Source: Funneliformis mosseae
Taxonomy: Eukaryota; Glomeromycota; Glomeromycetes; Glomerales; Glomeraceae
DNA length: 16,136 bases
Reading direction: 5' to 3'
Assembly (NCBI GenBank): GCA_910592005.1
Contig: CAJVPP010002146.1
Coordinates: 1-16,136, forward strand
A program made the position numbers and the translations under genes. Below the pieces are notes generated by a model. It saw nothing but the letters and a program-made list of their open reading frames with translations, did not search any database and was not told where the DNA came from. Position 1 is the first letter of the stretch. Each line of letters opens with the position of its first letter. Below, in pieces: positions 8,383 to 16,136 of the stretch.

Positions 8383-9346
8383 TTACACCTGATTAGGAGC
8401 TAGACGCAATAGCTTGAGAGCATCCTCCAATTTATTAGAAGGAGGTGATGTAGTTGCACCTTTTTTCTCAGGTGATTCTTGTGAACAATTCTGTTTCGTG
8501 CTATTTTATAGCTAAATAATGCCGATATGTCTTTTACCGTTATCCCATAATTTTTAACTAAAAGAGAAACTCGTTCCTTAATTGCTTGGTTTTTCGTTAT
8601 TTGATGATACAACTCAACAAAGTTAATAGAATTTTTATGGTCTGGTAAATCTTTATTGTAAGATAACATCGTACCATAATCTAATGATGTGGCAGACATC
8701 ATTTATCGCATCAAGCTTTTTCTTACCAATACATAGATCTAGAAATATTAAGTTTAAATTAACATAACTAAGTATCTGTATTAGACCCAGATGTACATAC
8801 CATTTTTATAATTTCGACGATAATCATAGCGTCTTTTCGAGTAATTACACTATTCCACTTGTCATGGAATACTGGAACGTTTTGTTGGTTGACCTTCAAT
8901 CCTATAACTGAACCACGTAACTATGTCTTTAGGATCAACTTTCATCTTGAGCATTCCCAGTTTTTTTCGTAAAATGTCGCCATAATGAAGGAAGTGAAAG
9001 AAGAGTATAAAAAGCAGGTATTACGTACGTTATAATAAAGTTTCCCATATTAATAAATGACTCCTTCCATGATGTCATAATTTTATTTGATTAATATCCA
9101 AATTCGATTTTGTATCAATAAAGATAATGCAAGGATCTGATTAATGTCTATTTTTTTTATCTGCTTGGTAAAAATCAAATCAAACAAATACTTTATCATC
9201 GATCCAAACAAATATAAATCCATTAAGCAACGAATTTTTGAATGTGAACAAAGTATTGCGTTACCTCAAAATTCGAAATCTTTTTGCTAACATTTGCCGG
9301 ACTAGTATTATTACACCTTATTTTCTTCACATTGCTCAGAGAGCAT
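8383..9346 (-). pseudogene. Frameshifted gene of unknown function
   Basis: Several minus-strand pieces join end to end only if frame changes are allowed. In gene order: a possible first exon MLSEQCEENKV then NNTSPANVSKKISNFE to a GTAACG donor (9346-9265). Next MTSWKESFINMGNFIITYVI (9078 on), with a hydrophobic run to about 9000. Next LRKKLGMLKMKVDPKDIVTW to GQPTK, then in another frame VPVFHDKWNSVITRKDAMII to a GTATGT donor. After an intron with TTTCTAG acceptor come GKKKLDAIN and, in the frame 8702-8400, MSATSLDYGTMLSYNKDLPD and ITKNQAIKERVSLLVKNYGI. Finally, after a frame change in an A4 run, NCSQESPEKKGATTSPPSNK and LEDALKLLRLAPNQV end at TAA 8383-8385. At least two of the frame changes fall in A4 runs, where one missing A would explain them. 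I do not recognise the protein. It is either a young pseudogene or a live gene with homopolymer errors in the assembly. Confidence 0.5.
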
Positions 9347-9373
9347 CACGGTTGAAGGATCACATTATCCCTG

Positions 9374-9439
9374 TTCAATTCTATTCCATTTTGATCTGAT
9401 CCGAATATCAAAATCAGGTCAAAATGGAATAGTGTTGAA
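9374..9439. repeat. Imperfect inverted repeat, 27-base arms, 12-base loop
   Basis: Arms 9374-9400 and 9413-9439 are complementary at 24 of 27 positions, sharing CTATTCCATTTTGA. They are separated by 9401-9412. As RNA this would form a long hairpin. It lies immediately upstream of the possible ATG at 9346 of the minus-strand broken gene. It may be a small MITE, a hairpin RNA source, or a promoter element. Confidence 0.8.
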
Positions 9440-9899
9440 TTCAGGACTTTTGTTTAACAAATTTGTAGATATACGCTAAAGTAATGATCGGCAGGCTTCC
9501 CCCTGCATCACGGCATTTGGCTGGAATTAATTGTGGCGCACATATGACGTATGGTAGGTGACAAATAGATTTTTAATTACTGAAAAATTCTCAGTCCTCA
9601 TAATACTTGGTAAAAAATGAAACGTGGACCGATGAAAAATATATCATGTGACATTTTTTTGAAATCTGATCGACATATCATTATTTTCTTCTCATTAAAT
9701 CTTTTATTTGATCTTTTCTGAAATAAAAATTAGATAATAAGCTATTAAATTTATATTTTTATTTATATAAATTTGTAAGATAACATTAATATTATAATAA
9801 AAATTAAGTAAAATGATAAATTCATCATTAGTTAACATTATTGATATATAATTGAATACAAATTTATGTGACCTTTAGTCAAACAATTTATATATACTA
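9440..9899. other. Spacer with a C+G-richer patch and GTGACAAATAG motif
   Basis: No gene. A patch at about 9488-9560 (with CCCCCTGCATCACGGCATTT) is clearly richer in C+G than the flanks and ends in GTGACAAATAG at 9558-9568. Beyond about 9690 the DNA becomes extremely A+T-rich and stays so to about 15930. Confidence 0.45.
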
Positions 9900-10254
9900 C
9901 CCTCAGAAAAGTATCCGGTCAGCTAAAAAAAAAAATTTATTTATTTAAAATTTTGTGTAAATTTTTAAAATAATTGAAATCGTCAATATTTAAAAGATAT
10001 TTGATTCTTTTTTTTTATAATTTGCCTAAGTGTATGATCATCATCTTTATTTACAGAATTTATCATCTAAATCTTTTAGCATTTAATCCATTATTAAAAT
10101 TAGCATACCACATAATTACATCTGTAACAGTGCTTTTTAGAAACTTTGAAATGTATGCGATGGCCTTGTAAGTTCTTTTTGCTAACTTTAAACTGATAAT
10201 TTGTTCACATTTAAAGTCATTTGATTCATGATTTTTTATCATGTTGAATGGCAC
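9900..10254 (-). mobile_element. Internally deleted Tc1-like element: one TIR plus transposase N-terminus
   Basis: At 9900-9924 the plus strand has CCCTCAGAAAAGTATCCGG, a Tc1/mariner-type terminal repeat preceded by TA (9898-9899). The minus-strand frame 10254-10063 begins MPFNMIKNHESNDFKCEQII, continues SLKLAKRTYKAIAYI and carries a helix-turn-helix, KSTVTDVIMWY, as in the N-terminal DNA-binding domain of Tc1-like transposases. After stops and a frame change, NKDDDHTLRQIIKKKNQIS continues the second HTH half to about 9975. The whole DDE catalytic domain is missing, because only about 50 bases separate this from the terminal repeat. I could not find a convincing opposite TIR; weak candidates lie at 10395-10445. 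A non-autonomous deletion derivative is inferred. Confidence 0.7.
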
Positions 10255-10480
10255 AATTTTTAAAAAAGTGAAATTAAAGTTGTTTTATATTTTTGTATAT
10301 TAAACCTGATCTATACGTTATTATATAAATATAAACATATGCACATCATCGTCAAAACTAGAAGATTATTTAAAAAAAATTTTTTATTTAATTGATATAT
10401 CCGTTCTTAAGAAATTAAAAAAAGCTTGACTAGTTTTAATGATAATCCATTTGCATTACTAATAACTGTGCTAATTAATA

Positions 10481-10651
10481 TTACCAACGATCATCATAAA
10501 AATCATGATCATCATTTTCACTAATTTCACTTCTATCACAACCATTATTATGATATTTATTATATTTATTATAACGTTTATCATTATTTTATTTACTAAA
10601 TTTATTATTATAATTATATTTATTTTCTTTATTATATTTATTATCTCTTTC
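10481..10651 (-). pseudogene. Asn/Tyr/Asp/Lys-rich C-terminal relic
   Basis: Minus-strand frame with one internal TAA reads RDNKYNKENKYNYNN, then NGCDRSEISENDDHDFYDDR and Trp before TAA at 10481-10483. The last 25 residues have a defined, acidic composition that chance A+T-rich DNA would not readily give. I do not recognise the family; low-complexity Asn/Tyr tails occur in many genes of such genomes. It lies in the A+T-rich transposon block, so it may belong to a mobile element. Confidence 0.35.
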
Positions 10652-11789
10652 TTATAATTGTATTTTATATAAATATTCTGATATATCGCCTTAACAAACT
10701 GATAAGTTTCTATTGTATAATTAATAAATTATAATCTTAACAACATAAAATGATATATTTACCAAAATATATTTTCTTAAAATATAAATTATCAATAAAG
10801 ATAACTTGACGTTTCAACTTAAATAAATTCATGTTTATTTCTTTCATAATTTATAATTTAAACTCCCTGCTAACAAGTTATCCTAACAATATAGTGTTTA
10901 AACTTAATAAGTAGTAATTCTTACTAGGAGAATCTTTATTGAAGTTATATATAACAAACCACTGAAGGACTAGTGAGGTATATGAATTTTGAGAAACTTG
11001 AAAAATTATATCAGAATATATAGTTAGATATTATATAGACAAATCTTTTAACCAAAATTATAATTGTGATTAGTATTATCCACCCCCTTCACTTGATACT
11101 TTTTTCAATAGTTTTAAGAATTTTTAGAATTAGTTTAGATACAAATATCAAGTAGAAACTTTACTTCTAGAACTATCGTTACTTTTAATTTATTTGAACA
11201 GCTTAGTGATACCTCTGAATTTAAATATTGTAACTCTCATCTAATAAGAATTATCTATCAACTACTTTCTAACATTCAATATCGTATTAGATTTTTTTCA
11301 GTAAATTTAATATATTTATATAGAAGAGGAAGGGAAAAGGAAAGGGAAGGGGTTGATAAAAGTATTGTACAATTAAGAATTAAATAATTTTGTAAATTTT
11401 TAATAAGTAAATGAACTATATTTTTTTAATAATATATTAGCTAATTATTACTTAATGAAATATTTTATTCATTGTTTGGTTTAAAGTAATACATAATGTA
11501 AAATCTAATTTTGAAAAAATCTTTACTTTTCAATACTTCGCACTTTATATATTCTTACTAAAGGATCAGCTTTTAGCTTTTTTTATATTTTTACTAATTA
11601 ATAAACTATAAGTATTTACATAAAGTTAGTCAATAATGTCTTATAAAATTTATGATTTCTAAATTGTTAGATCCAATTTTTTTTGCTTTAATAATAGCAT
11701 TTTAGCCTTTTAACAAAAATATAATGTGCAAAGTTAAAAAATAGAGATTTTTTAAAATTCAATTTTAAGAATTACAACATATTAAATTA
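10652..11789. other. Extremely A+T-rich region, purine tract only
   Basis: No frame or domain recognised. The only compositional islands are CACCCCCTTC at 11081-11090 and a 31-base all-purine tract at 11322-11352. Confidence 0.5.
11322..11352 (+). repeat. 31-base polypurine tract
   Basis: Unbroken purine run composed of GGAA/GGGAAA units, ending GGGG. In A+T-rich surroundings it stands out. It could be a retrotransposon polypurine tract, a triplex-prone mirror sequence or a simple repeat; no LTR or tRNA primer site was found to support the first. Confidence 0.6.
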
Positions 11790-12128
11790 AAATAAATTTA
11801 TTAAAAAATATTAGAATAATGATCTATTAAAAAGGTCAATTGTATTAGAAATTAAAGAGATTATTAATAATTGATATAAAAATATCAAAAAAATAAATTT
11901 TGATACAAAATTAAAAAATGATATTATAGATTTTTATAAAGCTAATAAAACATTAGAACTAAATCAAAATAATAATTTAAATGATATAAAAGATCATTTA
12001 CAAGTATTTCATATAAGTCGTTTGCTTAATTTTACTGAAAGATTAAATGAAATTTAGATCTTAAAATTAAAAATTCAAATATTAGTAAAAGTATTGGTAA
12101 TTATTATAATATTTATATATATATTTAA
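11790..12128 (+). pseudogene. Heavily decayed protein kinase C-terminus
   Basis: The plus strand follows the kinase tail typical of the expanded glomeromycete family. KKY*NNDLLKRS (expected KKCWNNDPLKRP, subdomain XI) is followed by VLEIKEIINN*YKNIKKIN and LKNDIIDFYKANKTLELNQN. Then come HISRLLNFTERLNEI* and, after a frame change, KIKNSNISKSIGNYYNIYI to TAA 12126-12128. The first two stops (11812-11814 TAG, 11872-11874 TGA) are at positions where the family has Trp, so TGG to TAG/TGA is the simplest change; the Cys before the first is Tyr (TGT to TAT). No upstream kinase lobe is recognisable. Recognition rests on family memory of the tail, not on a search. Confidence 0.65.
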
Positions 12129-12707
12129 TAATTTTTTTTAATTTAACATATATTTTTTATAATTTAATAGAAGCTTTAATTATTACAAATGATGAATAAA
12201 TAATTAATTTAAATATAAAATTAAATCTATATATTTTTAATTTATTTATATTAATTTATTTTTATAATAGATAAAAATAATTAAAATATATTTATAAATA
12301 TCTTATATATTATTTTATTTTTATAACTATATTATATTATTATAATATTTATAAAATATTTATTTAGTAACATTGTATATATAGTTAATATTATAAAAAT
12401 ACAATTTGTAATTACTCAAATAAACTTTTTTAATAAATTAAATTATAATGATTATTAATGCTTATTAAATTAATTATAAAATAAAATAAATAAATTATAA
12501 TAATATTATATTTATTAATTATTGTTGATAATAAATATAGTTTGTATTATATACTTGATAATATATAATAATTTTAATATGTATTAATATTTGTGTTAAT
12601 TATATGATATAATATTTGATTAATATTTTCTTTGCATTATATTTTATAATTTTAATTAACATTGTGACAGGTAAAATTTTAGATAGATTTAATTGGTAGA
12701 ATATGAA
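12129..12707. other. A+T-rich DNA without features
   Basis: Almost only A and T with short runs. No open frame, repeat array or gene can be supported. Confidence 0.5.
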
Positions 12708-12890
12708 GTCAATTTTATTGCTATATAGATCTTCTATGAAGATCATTTTGTCTATTTTATTGCTATCGATCAATTATGTAAATCCTTAGATGTCAATTTT
12801 ATTGCTTTTTAATAATTACGTAGATTATAGATGTCTATTTAGTTACCTGCAGATCTGGAAATTTTATTGATATAGCAACTTTATTGCCTA
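12708..12890 (+). repeat. Degenerate 42-base tandem repeat, about 4.4 copies
   Basis: The core GTCAATTTTATTGCT or a close variant recurs at 12708, 12750, 12792, 12833 and (GCAACTTTATTGCC) 12875: spacings of 42, 42, 41 and 42. The rest of each unit is more diverged but keeps GAT/ATC-rich ends. Because 42 is a multiple of three, units could once have been 14-residue protein repeats (V[NY]FIAI in the plus frame), but stops are present now. A decayed minisatellite is the safer reading. Confidence 0.75.
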
Positions 12891-13817
12891 GCAAAATAGC
12901 AACAATATTTCCTTTGATATTTTTGGTTTAGTTTATTTAATTATTTAATATGTATAAATTTCTTTGTATTTTTATTAAGTCTTATTATCTTTTTAGCAAA
13001 GGTGACTGATAAAATAATAATCTTTTAGGTATTTAATTTATATATTATATCAATAAAGGAATATAATTAACTAAGTATAAGATTTATCCTTCGCAAACTC
13101 TTAAAACTGTTATAAATTATCTGTGACTCTTTTCATTTATGCAATCTCTTTAATTACTGTTAGTAAACTTATTATATGATATTGTATTGATTCACTGTAT
13201 TAACTTGAAGTCTCTGAAGCGTAATTTCTGAAATATCTTTGAGTTATCTTTGTGTTTATTTTGTGTTTATTTCACATATTCATTATTGAGAATAATTCTT
13301 TAACGTTATTGTGAATCCTTACTCGTAATTCTTTAAGTAATTGTCTTAGTTTTATTTATTCTTTTGAGATTTTATTTAAAGTTACAAAACTAATGTAATA
13401 ACATAATATAATATGAGACAAAAAAACCAGAATTTTTTTTAAAAAATAAAAAGATGAGACCTCAGCTAAATCAATTCTGATCTAAACTATATAAAATAGA
13501 ATATAATTATCAGATAAGTGAATATATATATATTTTATATCATTAATATTAAAATTTTTTTATTTTTCTTCTTTCAATATATTCAATTTTAAAAAACCTT
13601 CAAAATCAATTAAATCAGAAATGATAAACTTTAGATATAAATTAATTATTAAATAATTTTAAATTATAAAATCAGAATATTTAAAATGCTAAAAAATCTA
13701 GAATATTCTTTAAAATTATATAAAATAACCTTACCAAGCTTTGTGATCTAAAATGATTTAATATATAGAAGGAAATAATCTTCTGAAAAAGATTATTGCT
13801 AATACATTAAGCATTAA
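12891..13817. other. A+T-rich DNA without features
   Basis: No gene or array can be supported. Slightly less extreme composition around 13080-13330, still without a coding frame. Confidence 0.45.
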
Positions 13818-13986
13818 CCTAATTTATCTGCTAAGATTCTTCTATTTCATAAGAATTTTATCAATAAAATTGTTATCAAAAGATGTAAACTTATTATTTA
13901 AGATAGAAGAAAGATATTTAGCTAAAACTGTATATCAAAATAATCTAAAAGTAAAAGATAATATTAATTACAGACTAGAGTTCTAA
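13818..13986 (+). pseudogene. Possible decayed ORF fragment, unrecognised
   Basis: Two plus-strand frames adjoin: PNLSAKILLFHKNFINKIVI, then from 13882 DVNLLFKIEERYLAKTVYQN and LKVKDNINYRLEF to TAA at 13984-13986. A single frameshift in the AAAA run near 13880 joins them. Charged, non-repetitive composition suggests a coding relic, perhaps of a mobile element, but no motif identifies it. Confidence 0.25.
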
Positions 13987-14562
13987 ATATGACTCATATA
14001 AACTCACATATTTAAATCATATAATTATGCATAGTTGTAAATTTTAGTTATATATAATAAATAAGTAATTTAAATTAAAAGTATGTAAAATAATTTTAAT
14101 TCAAAACTCAACATAATTTGACTTATTAAGAATACTATCACAAACTATAAATATAAACAGATAGAATAAACTCAAAACTATTATAATAATAATTAGAACA
14201 ATACTATATATTACTGTATATTTATGTTAATATATTATTAATTGTACTTAGATACTTTTTAAAACTAAACTTTATAAAAATTGATTAATACTTGAATATA
14301 ATTATAAAATCAATCGCTTATAAATAAATGCATTCTTAAAATTTATAAAAAGCTAATTTTTATGATTCATTTTACTGAATACTTTATTCAAAACTCAATA
14401 TAATAAATTTTATATATAGTATTCTCTGTATATTATATCTCTATTAAAATAGTATACAGTTTTTCATTAAATACTTGTGAGTAGTATTCTTATAGAGTAT
14501 TGATGAGACATAGATAAGATAGATAAAATATTTGAAATATAGTGCAGGATAAGGTTAGAATA
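13987..14562. other. A+T-rich DNA left of the Tc1-like element
   Basis: No gene. Strings such as CAAAACTCAA recur (near 14101 and 14389) without a regular period. Confidence 0.4.
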
Positions 14563-14564
14563 TA

Positions 14565-15931
14565 CAGTAGGTAATTAAAAGTATCTATCATATTTTAATG
14601 ATATAACATGATACAAATTTTATTAAATTTTGATACTTAATTTTTTTCAAACTTTCTTATTAATAAAAATAAAATACATATTTTTAGAAAACTAATATAA
14701 TAAACTTTTTAAAAATTGCTATTAATACTTTGTTAAGTATTCTTTATTTTTTAATTACAATATGTACTCTTTTTAGCATTAAAAATTAACTTTTTCAAAT
14801 ATTCTAAATCAATATTCAACCATTCTTTCTACAATACTGAGATTAGTTTTTCTTTAGATTTTAGTTTTGAATTATACTTATAAATTTCCTTTTCAAATAA
14901 TTTCATATATATTCATTAGATTTAAATTTAGGCTTTGAGCTGGCCATGAAAAAAAACTTATTAATTTTTTACATTTTCAGTCTGTTACAATTCTTGCTTT
15001 ATGTACAGGAGCATTATCATCCTGAAAAAAATAAATATCTTCATTGTCAAGAGACTTATAAAAGAATAAAAAATGTTCTTTAGAATTTCTAAATATTTTT
15101 TTGTATTAATATTCTCTCTATTAATTATCAATAGACTAAATTTATCATTAATAAAATAATTCCAAACTATTACATTAGGACTTTCTTGTTTAATTGTAAG
15201 TAATAGATAATTAATATTATATTTTTTATGTGGTTTTCATTAAATCTAATGGTGAAAATTATTTTAAAATAAAAGATATCAAAATTTATCACTTCAAACT
15301 ATATTTTTCTAATCCTTTTTCCAACTTTTCTTTTTTGCACCAATTAAGATGTTTAAGACAATTTGTTTATAAAACTAAAGATTTTTTAATTCCAATATAT
15401 TTATAATATTCTAATTTATAAAGGTTATAATATATAGTAAAAGAACTTGAAGTTTTAAGTTCTAATTCATTAAATTTTTTAAGTTAGTTTATTAACAGAT
15501 TGCTGTTTATTATTTTTAAGTATTTAAACAAGATGCCATTTATCATAATCATTAAAAATAGATAGTTTTTTATACTCAAAAGTAGGAGATACTAATCCAT
15601 CTTTTTTTCACTTGTTAATTATATTATTTATTATTATTCTTAATATATTTAAAATTCTAAAAATGTTTATAGAATTATGATTGCCTTTATAAAGTCTAAT
15701 AATTTCAATGCATTTAAAAATGGAAAGTGTTTTTCTTTTGTATATTTTTTTTAAAAAAGCAACTTGAAAAATTTTTTTTAAAATCTTTAAAAAAAAATAC
15801 TATAATTTTATAAAAAAAAAGTTTGTCAAATTTAATAATTTCTATGCTAATCTATATTTTTATAAGTCAAAATACTTAGATAAAAATTATTTAATGATTA
15901 GCATATGATAGATACTTTTGATAATTTACTA
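14565..15931 (-). mobile_element. Tc1/mariner-type transposon, complete ends, dead
   Basis: Inverted terminal repeats of about 29-31 bases start at 14565 (CAGTAGGTAATTAAAAGTAT) and, inverted, end at 15931. They share the 17-base AAAAGTATCTATCATAT exactly. Differences outside that core are mostly C/T or G/A. Both ends are flanked by TA (14563-14564 and 15932-15933), the usual Tc1/mariner target duplication. The length of 1367 bases is normal for a single-gene Tc1-like element. It encloses a minus-strand transposase relic. Both the ends and the gene show it moved as a unit before decaying. Confidence 0.88.
14715..15765 (-). pseudogene. Tc1-like transposase, multiply stopped and frameshifted
   Basis: The N-terminus reads KRKTLSIFKCIEIIRLYKGN, followed by a helix-turn-helix region ending NNIINK*KKDGLVSP. 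Then HLV, LKNNKQQSVNKLT, KKFNELELKTSSSFTIYYNL and NCLKHLNWCKKEKLEKGLEK. The catalytic part has SDKF (first Asp, about 15288-15290), SPNVIVW, TKKYLEILKN and FFQDDNAPVHKARIVTD* (second Asp, 15016-15018). It then has SWPAQSLNLNLMN, where family members have SPDLNPIE: the third acidic residue of DD34E, 34 residues after the second Asp, is Asn. The tail is KEWLNIDLEYLKKLIFNAKK. Stops occur at expected Trp codons at 15608-15610, 14977-14979 and probably 14893-14895. One at 14829-14831 is TAG where Gln (CAG) fits. Several frameshifts are also needed. It normally cuts and pastes DNA at TA sites by binding its TIRs; this copy cannot. Confidence 0.9.
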
Positions 15932-15953
15932 TATAGCTAGAATTAAAGGTGTG

Positions 15954-16101
15954 GGCGAAACCAAAATCTTAAGGTCGAAATGTTTCAGCTTTCAAGAACT
16001 AAAATCCGAAACTTTCTGATAATCCGAAACTATGACGAAATTGGCGAAACTGGCAAAATTGGCAAAACTAGACGAAACTAGCGAAACCTTCCGAAACTAG
16101 T
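15954..16101 (+). repeat. Degenerate CGAAACT-type satellite
   Basis: About ten copies of a 7-12-base motif with core CGAAA(C), for example GGCGAAACTGGCAAAATTGG, occur from 15954 to 16101. Spacing is irregular (commonly 8-12 bases, wider at the left) and some copies have CAAAA instead of CGAAA. It begins about 20 bases beyond the right end of the Tc1-like element and has markedly more G and C than the DNA to its left. The array may continue past the window. Function unknown. Confidence 0.75.
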
Positions 16102-16136
16102 TAGCCAATCAAAATAAATGCTGATTTAAACCTTTA

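Noticed and set aside
9974..10171. Plus-strand 65-residue frame
   Set aside because: Antisense to the Tc1-like transposase N-terminal relic, which has a recognisable helix-turn-helix on the other strand.
11322..11352. Polypurine tract as proof of an LTR retrotransposon
   Set aside because: No matching LTR pair, primer-binding site or reverse transcriptase motif could be found around it.
1..16136. CRISPR array, tRNA, rRNA or bacterial operon
   Set aside because: No regular spacer-repeat array, no tRNA cloverleaf or rRNA core sequence recognised, and the genes have spliceosomal introns, so the DNA is eukaryotic.

Overview
The window looks like nuclear DNA of an arbuscular mycorrhizal fungus (Glomeromycotina, Rhizophagus-like). 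This is inferred from very high A+T, short GT-AG introns, Tc1-like transposase relics, and a protein kinase with an N-terminal CxxC/CxxC zinc-ribbon of the kind hugely expanded in Rhizophagus. There is no bacterial-style operon layout and there are no ribosome-binding sites.

Left part (about 1-5600, minus strand): a decayed kinase copy (727-1425), an unrecognised Asn/Gln/Ser-rich 213-residue gene (1879-2520), and an apparently intact two-exon kinase gene (4279-5516). The two kinase copies are related and co-oriented, so they are probably a dispersed duplication of which one died. Both have His-Gly-Asn where active kinases have His-Arg-Asp. A third, much older kinase tail sits at 11790-12128.

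Middle (about 6500-9350): broken genes. There is a C2H2 zinc-finger gene (7017-8142, plus) with three introns, lost zinc ligands and frameshifts. Converging on it is a frameshifted gene of unknown function (8383-9346, minus). Two short isolated open stretches (3232-3420 and 6497-6640, minus) look codon-like but are unrecognised. Several 11-12 base copies of TATTTGTCAC and a 27-base-arm hairpin (9374-9439) lie in the spacers.

Right part (about 9700-15930): an extremely A+T-rich transposon graveyard. It holds the N-terminal piece and one terminal repeat of an internally deleted Tc1-like element (about 9900-10254). It also holds a complete Tc1-like element with TIRs and TA target duplication (14565-15931) whose transposase is full of stops, plus a decayed kinase tail, an Asn/Tyr/Asp-rich relic and a degenerate 42-base tandem repeat. 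Many stops are at expected Trp codons (TGG to TGA or TAG), which points to G-to-A/C-to-T decay. Composition recovers abruptly just outside the transposon, at a degenerate CGAAACT satellite (15954-16101).

Only the 4279-5516 kinase and the 1879-2520 gene look able to make a full protein as read. No complete new defence or biosynthetic system is visible. The most interesting points are the HGN pseudokinase lineage and the RIP-like decay of the right half.
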